This document shows positions 1-5,818 of a DNA stretch of 12,782 nt, piece by piece. The translations under genes were made by a program, and so were the position numbers. Under the pieces are notes generated by a model that was not told where the DNA came from, did not search any database, and saw only the letters and a program-made list of their open reading frames with translations. Each line of letters opens with the position of its first letter. Position 1 is the first letter of the stretch. This DNA is from Desulfobacterales bacterium (GTDB lineage Bacteria; Desulfobacterota; Desulfobacteria; Desulfobacterales; UBA2174_A): contig JALOPD010000175.1 in NCBI GenBank assembly GCA_025454075.1, positions 1 through 12,782 of the forward strand, read 5' to 3'.

Positions 1-282
1 GGTTACCGCGACCGGCACGATGCCCGCGTACATGGCGCCGAGAAAGCACACCGGCCAGTCTTGGTTGTCCTGCATCAGCAACAACACGCGTTCCTCGCGC
101 CGGATGCCCAGAGCCAGCAGGGCGGCCGCCAGCTTTCGAATGCGCAAGCTGAGCTCACCGTAGCTCAGCGAGCCGTGGTCGTCGATATAGGCTGTTTTCG
201 AGGGGTGGCCGGCATTCAACCCTATAAGGTGTTGAGCGAAGTTGAACCCGTCGCCCAGGCTGTTATCCGCTGCGGCTGTCAT
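1..282 (-). CDS. Benzoate/aryl-CoA ligase family protein (AMP-binding), N-terminal 94 residues only
   Basis: This is the start of an ATP-dependent acyl-CoA ligase; the rest lies beyond the left edge. The family activates a carboxylate as an acyl-AMP and transfers it to CoA in the cytoplasm. The visible part reads FNFAQHLIGLNAGHPSKTAYID, then SYGELSLRIRKLAAALLALGI, then EERVLLLMQDNQDWPVCFLGA and GIVPVAV. This run is typical of the N-terminus of benzoate- and 4-hydroxybenzoate-CoA ligases, which are about 520 residues long. The AMP-binding and catalytic motifs are outside the window, so the substrate cannot be read. The ATG at 282 has a good ribosome site (GAGGTG) a few bases upstream. It lies downstream of AOR and moaD on the same strand, so the acid made by AOR is a plausible substrate (inference). 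A more general fatty acyl-CoA ligase is the main alternative. Confidence 0.85.
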   Translation of the reverse strand, partial: MTAAADNSLGDGFNFAQHLIGLNAGHPSKTAYIDDHGSLSYGELSLRIRKLAAALLALGIRREERVLLLMQDNQDWPVCFLGAMYAGIVPVAVT

Positions 283-454
283 TTTTTCACCTCATTTTGG
301 CGTTGGCCGGCCGCCCTGTCGGCCGTGGCGGGATCCGGTTGAATCGGGCTCAACTAAAAGTTTAAAAAACGAAGCGCGCACATCTCATGCATGTCTTTAC
401 GGATGCACGTCGAGCCATCTCCTGTGCCTCGCAAAGCGCGCTGAGGCGGCAACG
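283..454. other. 172-bp gap between moaD-like gene and CoA ligase
   Basis: No gene is visible here. The gap holds an AT-rich patch near 354-371, a short inverted repeat (GTTGA-N7-TCAAC at 338-354) and a GC-rich potential hairpin around 306-327 made of GGCCG/CGGCC arms. The gap is long for a tight operon, so the ligase may have its own promoter or operator here. No convincing -35/-10 pair was found. Confidence 0.35.
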
Positions 455-688
455 TCACCCCCCCTCCATGGGCGGGAAGAGCGTGACCTCGTCGCCCCCG
501 TTCAGGCGGGTCGCGGCGTCCGCCCGACGGCCGTTGACGAGCATCACCGCTTCGACCGCCGTCGGGATCCGCAGCGCGGCGAACAGCTCGGCGACGGTCG
601 CCCCGTCGGCAAGGGCCAATTCGAAGCCGCTTCGGCCGTCCGGGGCGTACTCGCGCAGGTTGGCGAATGTGTTCACGCGCACTTTCAT
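455..688 (-). CDS. MoaD/ThiS-family sulfur-carrier protein
   Basis: This is a 77-residue beta-grasp protein. Family members carry sulfur as a C-terminal thiocarboxylate for pterin dithiolene (molybdopterin/tungstopterin) or thiazole synthesis. The sequence starts MKVRVNTFANLREYAP, as MoaD proteins do. It has the central DGATVAELFAAL helix region and VMLVNGR, and ends in the LNGGDEVTLFPPMEGG tail with the terminal Gly-Gly that is activated by adenylation. The start at 688 was chosen because it begins the conserved first strand and lies 17 bp after the AOR stop, with AAGG upstream. Longer in-frame starts would run into AOR. MoaD-like genes are often found next to tungsten AOR genes, so it probably helps make the tungstopterin for the neighbouring enzyme (inference). 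A role as the general MoaD of the cell is possible. Confidence 0.9.
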   Translation of the reverse strand: MKVRVNTFANLREYAPDGRSGFELALADGATVAELFAALRIPTAVEAVMLVNGRRADAATRLNGGDEVTLFPPMEGG

Positions 689-705
689 TCTCTGGCCTTG
701 CGTTT

Positions 706-2535
706 TTACAGAAGCCCCAACTCCCCGAGCTTTGCCTCCGACGGTACCCCTTCGGCACTCCACCCGCGCAGCCGGTAGTAGGGCGCCAGCATTTCCTCCA
801 GCTTGCAGACCAGGCCCTTGGCCGGGCCGGTCGGCATTGGCTCTTTCGTGATCCGCGGCGGCAGGCTGTCGTCCTTGCGGGTGAAGCCCGCCGCCAGCAG
901 GAACAGCCGCTCGGCGTTGAAGATGCGCTCCCCGATTTTTTCCACCTCCTCCGGCGTGTAGCCGGCGCCGGTGGCCCCGTTGAGCAGCTCCGTGATCCCG
1001 ACCGGCTTGACCATCAGGTTCTGCTCCACGAGGTAGCGCACGCTGAAGAAGACGCACAGGCCGGCCGCGTCGATCACGCAGAAGAGGTCCTGCCACTTGG
1101 CCACGAGCGGCGGCTTGTCCTCCCAGGTGAGCGGGTCGGCCGGAATGGGCACGCCCAGCAGCTCGAAATAAGCGGTGTCCCCGCGCATGTGCGAGCCGCC
1201 GATCGGCGAGGTCGCGTAGTTAAGCCCCAGCCCCTGCACGCCCCGCGGGTCGTAGCCGGCGAAGTCCAGCCCCTTGGACGTCATCGCCAGTTCGGGGCGG
1301 CCGCAGCGCGCGGCCAGGCGCCGGCTGCCGCCGGCCAGGACGTCCCCGAACCCCTCGCGCAGGGCCGTCATCCGGGTCAACGCGACCAGCGCATGCCCGT
1401 CGCCCCATCGCAACGGCATGCCGACTTCGGACTCCTTGAGGTGCCCCTTCTCCACCAGCTCCATGGCGCACGCGATCGCACATCCCATGCTGATGGTATC
1501 CAGCCCGAGCTCGTTGCAGAGGTAGTTGGCCTTGGTCAGCGCCGCGAGGTCGTCGACCCCGCAGTTGGAGCCCAGGGAGTAGATGGTCTCGTACTCCGGG
1601 CCCTCCCCCTCGCCCTGGAAAGGGCCGTCCGGCACGCGCGTCACCCGGCCGCACGCGATCGGGCAGCTGAAGCAGGGCTTGGCCCGCACCAGGTATTTTT
1701 TGGTGAGTTCCTCGCCGCCGATAGCCTCCCACCCTTCAAAGGTCCCCTGCTGGAAGTTGCGCGTCGGGAAGACCCCGTGCGCCTGGGTGCCCACCGACGT
1801 GATGGCGGTTCCGTGGGTGCGCAGGGCGGGCGGGTTGACCCGGGTCTTGGCTTTGAAGTCATCGCGGTACTTGGCGTTCGCCGCCTTGAAGGCCGCCGGG
1901 TCGGCGAGGGCGACCTCGCCTTCGCCGCGCACCACGACGGCCTTCAGTTTCTTGGCGCCCATGACCGCGCCGACGCCGGCGCGCCCCGCCGCGCGGTCGC
2001 GGTCGTTCATGATGGCCGCGAAGAGCACCCGCTTCTCCCCGGCCGGTCCGATCACGGCCGTTTTAGCTTTCTCATGGGTTTCCCCGCGCAGGGTGTCGTC
2101 GGCCTCGTGCGTCGTCTTGCCCCACAGGTGCTCCGCCGGCCGCAGCTCGGCCCGGTCTCCGTCGATCCAGAGGTAGACCGGCTGGGCCGAGGCGCCCTCG
2201 ATGATGAGGGCGTCGTGGCCGCTTTTTTTCAGCTCGGCCGGGAAATTCCCGCCGGAGTTGGAGCAGGTGATGGCGCCGGTCAGGGGCGACTTGGTCGTCA
2301 CCACGTAGCGTGCGCCCGTCGGCGCCGCCGTGCCGGTGAGCGGGCCGGCCGCCATGATGATCTTGTTTGCCGGGCCCAGGGGGTCGCAGGCCGGGTCGAC
2401 CTCCTGGCGGAGGTAGTAGATGCCGAACCCCCGGCCGCCGATGTATTCGCGCGCCACGCGGGGGTCCAGCGGCTCGCTCGCGACCTTCCCCAGGCTCAGG
2501 TCCACTCGCAGAATTTTACCGCACCAGCCGTGCAT
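706..2535 (-). CDS. Tungsten-type aldehyde ferredoxin oxidoreductase (AOR family)
   Basis: This 609-residue protein has the usual AOR length. The family oxidises aldehydes to carboxylates with ferredoxin or a similar acceptor, using a bis-pterin tungsten centre and one [4Fe-4S] cluster in the cytoplasm. The N-terminal domain has GGRGFG (33-38), AGPLTG (63-68), TKSPLTG (81-87) and AGRAGVGAVMGAKKLKA (183-199), the pterin-binding region. The cluster ligands are CxxCxxxC (C288, C291, C295) and C494 in DAAGLC, the same numbers I recall for Pyrococcus furiosus AOR. GPEYET (312-317) and GGSHMRG (446-452, with a His) correspond to active-site segments. The start at 2535 gives the standard MHGWCGKILRVDL beginning and has AGGAG 8 bases upstream; a longer reading to 2952 is rejected. 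It is followed by moaD and an aryl-CoA ligase gene, which suggests an aromatic or other organic-acid aldehyde substrate (inference). Related BamB-type benzoyl-CoA reductase subunits belong to the same superfamily, but no other bam gene is seen. Confidence 0.95.
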   Translation of the reverse strand: MHGWCGKILRVDLSLGKVASEPLDPRVAREYIGGRGFGIYYLRQEVDPACDPLGPANKIIMAAGPLTGTAAPTGARYVVTTKSPLTGAITCSNSGGNFPAELKKSGHDALIIEGASAQPVYLWIDGDRAELRPAEHLWGKTTHEADDTLRGETHEKAKTAVIGPAGEKRVLFAAIMNDRDRAAGRAGVGAVMGAKKLKAVVVRGEGEVALADPAAFKAANAKYRDDFKAKTRVNPPALRTHGTAITSVGTQAHGVFPTRNFQQGTFEGWEAIGGEELTKKYLVRAKPCFSCPIACGRVTRVPDGPFQGEGEGPEYETIYSLGSNCGVDDLAALTKANYLCNELGLDTISMGCAIACAMELVEKGHLKESEVGMPLRWGDGHALVALTRMTALREGFGDVLAGGSRRLAARCGRPELAMTSKGLDFAGYDPRGVQGLGLNYATSPIGGSHMRGDTAYFELLGVPIPADPLTWEDKPPLVAKWQDLFCVIDAAGLCVFFSVRYLVEQNLMVKPVGITELLNGATGAGYTPEEVEKIGERIFNAERLFLLAAGFTRKDDSLPPRITKEPMPTGPAKGLVCKLEEMLAPYYRLRGWSAEGVPSEAKLGELGLL

Positions 2536-2591
2536 GGGTGTGTCTCCTGTTTGCAAAGGTGTTTCCTGCCGAAACGAATTTGTGCTATCGT

Positions 2592-2622
2592 GTTTTGTAC
2601 ACAGAACGCATCCCGGATTCAA
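2592..2622 (-). promoter_or_regulatory. Candidate sigma-70 promoter of the AOR operon with overlapping palindrome
   Basis: Read on the minus strand, TTGAAT (2617-2622) and TACAAA (2594-2599) are separated by 17 bases, each matching the consensus at four of six positions. The -10 lies inside an imperfect 16-bp palindrome, GTTTTGTACACAGAAC (2592-2607), in which six of eight base pairs match. That is the size of a dimeric repressor site. The same stretch could supply a weaker plus-strand promoter for the gene at 2653 (TTGTAC, 17 bases, TTCAAT). This is prediction by eye only. Confidence 0.4.
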
Positions 2623-2652
2623 TAAAAAACCGATACGCGCGGCGGGACGGCA

Positions 2653-3045
2653 ATGAACGACTGGATACCGTTTGCGGAGGGTCGATACCTCGCCGAGCGC
2701 GCGGTTTTGCTCGCCGGCGACGGAAGGGCGGTGGAGGTCGAGGAGGCCATCATCGAGGTTTCCGAAGGGCGGGGCGGGCGCCGGCTGCAGGGCCGCGGCC
2801 GGGTCCGCAACTCCCTGCTGGTGCAGCTGCTCGACGAGGGCGACGACGTGGACCTGATGCTCGACCTGGGGGGCGAATTCAAATACCGAATGGGCCGCCC
2901 CGAGATCCAGGGCGGCAAGGTGTTCACGCCCGGGGTCAAATCCTTCATTCAATTCCGGCCGCGGCAGCCCTGGGAGCAGGTGCCGGAGGCCGAGTTCAGT
3001 TCCCTAATGTCCCGGGCCCGAATCCTGACCGATGCGCCGGGTTGA
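2653..3045 (+). CDS. Hypothetical protein, 130 residues
   Basis: I do not recognise this family. The protein begins MNDWIPFAEGRYLAERAVLLAG and is soluble-looking, acidic and rich in beta-type alternation. It contains a Gly/Arg-rich turn (GRGGRRLQGRGRVRNSL, about 40-56), an acidic stretch (LLDEGDDVDLMLDLGGEFKY) and a basic/aromatic part (FIQFRPRQPWEQVPE). No signal peptide, membrane segment or Cys motif is seen. Its amino-acid composition is protein-like, whereas the opposite strand reads as Ser/Pro-rich noise, which favours this strand. The start at 2653 has only a weak purine-rich site (GGGACGG). It is divergent from AOR, sharing a 117-bp promoter region. Its last 50 bases overlap the end of the convergent SHOCT gene. 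The C-terminus after PEAEF may be partly an overlap artefact. Confidence 0.6.
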   Translation: MNDWIPFAEGRYLAERAVLLAGDGRAVEVEEAIIEVSEGRGGRRLQGRGRVRNSLLVQLLDEGDDVDLMLDLGGEFKYRMGRPEIQGGKVFTPGVKSFIQFRPRQPWEQVPEAEFSSLMSRARILTDAPG

Positions 3046-3520
3046 GGATGGCCCCCTTGGCGCGCTCGAATTCCTCACGGGTGAGCAGCTTGTTTTCGTA
3101 CATCCGGGCCAGGTGGGTCAGTTCGCGGACCCGCTGGGCTTCCGGGTCTTCGAGCAGGGCCGGGGCGGAGGGCGCCGCGATCTGCGGCGCCGCATGGGCC
3201 GGCCGGGCGAACTTGACCGATGCCAGGCCGCCGAGAAAACTGACCTCGAGCGTGCTGCCGGCCGGCACGGACACCCCGCGCAGGTCCTTCACCATGTTGC
3301 GGCCCTGGGCCTTGAGCTTGCGATAGAAGACCCAGGCGGCCAGCGCCGCGAGGGCAAGCCCTGCCAGAAGGACCCAGCCCCAATAGCGGGCGATGCCGCC
3401 GAAGAAGATCACGAGCAGGCCGATCAGCGCGAAGACGGCCAGATGCAGGCCCAGAATCAAGTGGGCGAGCATCACCCCCTTGAACAGCTCTGCGCCGGGT
3501 TTGTCGGAATTCATCGCCAT
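2996..3520 (-). CDS. Two-TM membrane protein with C-terminal SHOCT-like motif
   Basis: This 174-residue protein has two hydrophobic helices near the N-terminus (about 15-41 and 46-66), followed by a basic RKLKAQGR stretch that suggests the rest is cytoplasmic. A beta-rich piece (GSTLEVSFLGGLASVKF, 88-104) and an Ala/Pro linker come next. At 131-160, VRELTHLARMYENKLLTREEFERAKGAIL matches the SHOCT pattern (a short helical motif, L..L...G.IT.EEFE..K). SHOCT domains often sit at the ends of membrane or lipid-bound proteins and are thought to aid oligomerisation. No enzymatic residues are visible. Two starts are possible (3520 and 3514). I chose 3520 because a good promoter ends exactly there, although no ribosome site is seen. 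It converges on the upstream hypothetical gene with a 50-bp overlap. Confidence 0.8.
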   Translation of the reverse strand: MAMNSDKPGAELFKGVMLAHLILGLHLAVFALIGLLVIFFGGIARYWGWVLLAGLALAALAAWVFYRKLKAQGRNMVKDLRGVSVPAGSTLEVSFLGGLASVKFARPAHAAPQIAAPSAPALLEDPEAQRVRELTHLARMYENKLLTREEFERAKGAILNPAHRSGFGPGTLGN

Positions 3521-3526
3521 CTGTTT

Positions 3527-3555
3527 ATCTTAACGCAATCCGGCGGCGTTGTCAC
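3527..3555 (-). promoter_or_regulatory. Candidate promoter giving a leaderless transcript of the SHOCT gene
   Basis: On the minus strand GTGACA (3550-3555, five of six to TTGACA) is followed by 17 bases and TAAGAT (3527-3532, four of six to TATAAT). The -10 is only six bases from the ATG at 3520, so the expected first transcribed base is the A of the start codon. This fits the absence of a Shine-Dalgarno sequence. Confidence 0.4.
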
Positions 3556-3585
3556 CGGCGACATGCGAACCAGGGACGGAAACCC

Positions 3586-4869
3586 ATGCGGTACCCGGCG
3601 TTCATCGAATCGGATTTCGATTTTCCGCAGTTTCACCACGTGCGCATGAACTTCAGCCGCGAGGCGCTCGACGACGTGCCGGCGGCGGTCCACCGTGCGC
3701 TCGACGCCGTCCTGCTCGCCGGCCGCATCCGCGCCGGCGACCGGGTGGCCGTCGGGGTCGGCAGTCGGGGGATCGACCAGCTGGCGGCGATGGTCCGGGC
3801 GGCCTGCCGGCGGCTGCGGGAGGCGGGGGCCCGGCCGACGATCCTTCCGGCCATGGGCAGCCACGGCGGGGCGACGGCCGAGGGGCAGCTCGCCGTGCTG
3901 CATCGGCTGGGAGTGACCGAGGAGGCCTGCGGCGCGCCGCTGCTCTCTTCGCTCGACGTTGCGCAGGTGGGCACGGTGTTCGGGGAGGTGCCGCTCTGGT
4001 ACTCCAAGGACGCCCTGGCCATGGAGCATTCGATCGTCATCAACCGCATCAAGCCCCACACCAAGTTCCGGGGCCCGGTGGAAAGCGGGATCCTGAAGAT
4101 GCTCTGCATCGGCATGGGCAAGCACCAGGGGGCGCTCGCCTACCACACCTATGCGATGAAATACGGCTTCTACCCCCTGCTGCGGGAGATGGGCGCAGCG
4201 CTGGCGGAGGCCTCCAACTTCCGCTTCGGGCTGGCGGTGGTCGAAAACGCCTTCGACCGCCCGCTGGCCGTCGCCGGGGTCCCGGCGGACCGGCTCGTCG
4301 CGGAAGAGACGAAGTTGAACGCCCTGGCCAACTCCCGCATCCCCCGGCTGCCGTTCAAGGCGCTGGACGTGCTGGTCGTCCGGCAGATCGGCAAGGAGAT
4401 CAGCGGCGCCGGCATGGACCCGAACGTGACCGGCCGGGCGTTCGACCTGATGGAGAGCGATTTCTCCGAGATCCTGAAGGCCAAGCGCGTGGCGGTCCTG
4501 AACCTCTCCGCCCAGACCGGCGGCAACGCCATCGGCCTGGGCAATGCCGACATCATCACCGAAAAGGTCTTCCAGGCGCTGGACTACGAAGCCACCCTCA
4601 TGAACGCCCTCACCAGCCTCTCGCTGCACAAGGCCTTCATCCCGGTGCGGATGCCGAACGACCGCAAGGCGATCCAGGCCGGCTTCACCACCATCGGCCC
4701 GGTGCCGGCCGAGGAGGTGCGGGCGGTGATCCTCCGCGACACCCTGCACCTTTCCGAGTTCTGGGCCAGCCCAGCGCTGCGCCGGGAGATCGACGCGGTC
4801 CCCGAAGCGGAAATCGTCGCGACCGCCCCACTGGCCTTTGATGCGTCGGGCAACCTTTGTCTGGAATGA
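3586..4869 (+). CDS. LarA-like (DUF2088 / lactate racemase domain) protein
   Basis: This 427-residue protein resembles nickel-dependent lactate racemase (LarA) and its homologues. LarA uses a nickel pincer cofactor bound to Lys to racemise 2-hydroxyacids by hydride transfer. The N-terminal domain has GDRVAVGVGSRGI (51-63) and ILPAMGSHGGATAEGQ (86-101). The central segment is IVINRIKPHTKFRGPVESG (150-168) followed by LKMLCIGMGKHQGA. H93 and H158 are candidates for the two catalytic His of LarA. K171 is a candidate for the cofactor-bearing Lys, and H187 lies 16 residues later, the same spacing as K184 to H200 in Lactobacillus LarA; this alignment is by eye. The C-terminal half has GKEISGAGMDPNVTGR (275-290). 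The start at 3586 has GGGACGGA upstream. No larB, larC or larE genes are in the window, so the cofactor would have to come from elsewhere, or the protein may act differently. The substrate is unknown. Confidence 0.8.
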   Translation: MRYPAFIESDFDFPQFHHVRMNFSREALDDVPAAVHRALDAVLLAGRIRAGDRVAVGVGSRGIDQLAAMVRAACRRLREAGARPTILPAMGSHGGATAEGQLAVLHRLGVTEEACGAPLLSSLDVAQVGTVFGEVPLWYSKDALAMEHSIVINRIKPHTKFRGPVESGILKMLCIGMGKHQGALAYHTYAMKYGFYPLLREMGAALAEASNFRFGLAVVENAFDRPLAVAGVPADRLVAEETKLNALANSRIPRLPFKALDVLVVRQIGKEISGAGMDPNVTGRAFDLMESDFSEILKAKRVAVLNLSAQTGGNAIGLGNADIITEKVFQALDYEATLMNALTSLSLHKAFIPVRMPNDRKAIQAGFTTIGPVPAEEVRAVILRDTLHLSEFWASPALRREIDAVPEAEIVATAPLAFDASGNLCLE

Positions 4870-4906
4870 CCCCGCCGGGCACCCGATGGCGGCGTTGCCC
4901 CTTCAG

Positions 4907-4944
4907 ATGAATCCTCCCCGCAGCAAGCTGCGGGGAGGATTCAT
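4907..4944. repeat. Perfect palindrome, 18-bp arms, 2-base centre
   Basis: The left arm (4907-4924) starts ATGAATCCTCCCCGCAGC and the right arm (4927-4944) is its exact reverse complement, with AA at the centre. As RNA this would be a very stable GC-rich hairpin with a small CAAG-type loop. It lies between the convergent LarA-like and miaA genes and contains the miaA stop codon (4941-4943). No clear T-tract follows on either strand, so it is not a textbook intrinsic terminator. It may still act as a bidirectional terminator or 3' stabiliser, or be a copy of a REP-like dispersed palindrome. Confidence 0.75.
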
Positions 4945-5815
4945 TTGGCGCGCAGAAAAGCTTCCGCGAGCCCGATGATCTCCCGGATCTGACCCGGCGG
5001 CCGCCAGACAATGTCCGGGTAAGCCCGAAACCAGGTCATCTGGCGCTTGGCAAAGCGGCGGGTGTCGCGCCGGAGGGTGCGCAGGCACTCCTCCCGGCTC
5101 ACCGCGCCGGCGATGAAGGCCGCCATGTGGCTGTAGCCGATGGACTGCATCGGCCTGAGCTCCGGCCCGTAGCCCATGGACAGGAGCCTCCGCACCTCCC
5201 CCTCCAGGCCGGCCGCCGCCATGGCGTCCACGCGCCGGTCGATGCGGCGGTAAAGCGCCTCGCGCTCCAGGGCGAGCCCGATCGTGAGCGCCCGGAACGG
5301 CGTGTCCGCGAAGCGGTGCTCCCGCTGGAGTTCGGAGATCGGCCGGCCGGTCACTTCGAAGACCTCCAGCGCCCGCAGGATGCGGACCGCGTCGTTCGGG
5401 TGCAGCCGCGCCGCGGTCTGCGGGTCGCACCGCTCGAGCCGCGCGTGCAGGGCGGCCGGGCCCATGGATTCGGCCTCGGCGCGCAGGCGGCTTCGCACCG
5501 CGGGGTCGCGTGCGTCGGAGCGGAAAAGCCCGCTCAGCAGGGCTTTGATGTAGAGCCCGGTGCCGCCGACGACGACGGGCGTCCGGCCGCGCCGGCCCAC
5601 CTCCGCCGCGGCTCGGCGCCCCAGAGCGGCGTAGGCGGCGGCGTCGAACGGCTCGTCCGGGTCCACGATGTCGATCAGGTGGTGGCGGACCGCGGCCTGC
5701 TCCGCGGCGGTCGGCTTGGCGGTGCCGATGTCCATGCGGTCTTGCCGACGGCCGTCGGCCCGCAGATCACGATGACGGCGGGTTTACCGTTTTCGGCGGG
5801 ATGCGGGAGGTTCAT
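4941..5815 (-). pseudogene. miaA: miaA, tRNA dimethylallyltransferase, with internal frameshifting deletion
   Basis: MiaA adds a dimethylallyl group to N6 of A37 in tRNAs reading UNN codons. The first part, from the ATG at 5815 (three bases after the upstream kinase stop), reads MNLPHPAENGKPAVIVICGPTAVGKT and has the intact P-loop. Normally about 25 residues, including the DSxxxY substrate/catalytic segment, separate GKT from MDIGTAKP. Here only two bases (GC) remain before MDIGTAKPT. The P-loop frame therefore reads into noise and stops at 5675-5677 after 46 codons. The remaining 264 codons from 5735 are open and well conserved: HHLIDIVDPDEPFDAA, VVVGGTGLYIKALL, RLHPNDAVRILRALEV, MQSIGYSHM and FAKRQMTWFRA. 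A protein starting at the ATG at 5735 would lack the P-loop and DSxxxY, and that ATG has no ribosome site. About 73 bases appear lost. Either this is a recent mutation or it is an assembly error. Confidence 0.85.
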
Positions 5816-5818
5816 GAT

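Noticed and set aside
404..417. Sigma-54-like TGGCTCGACGTGCA on the minus strand upstream of the CoA ligase
   Set aside because: GG and GC are 8 bases apart instead of the required 10, so it cannot be a -24/-12 promoter.
667..2625. 652-codon open frame on the plus strand opposite AOR
   Set aside because: It mirrors the well-conserved AOR gene; its protein is rich in Arg, Ala, Gly and His and has no domain sense, as is usual for antisense frames in GC-rich DNA.
2536..2952. N-terminal extension of AOR back to 2952
   Set aside because: AOR proteins begin at the MHGWCGKILRVDL segment, a good ribosome site precedes 2535, and the extension would cross the promoter region and the opposite gene.
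3511..4749. 412-codon open frame on the minus strand opposite the LarA-like gene
   Set aside because: His/Arg/Asp-rich low-sense translation, while the plus strand has conserved LarA-like motifs.
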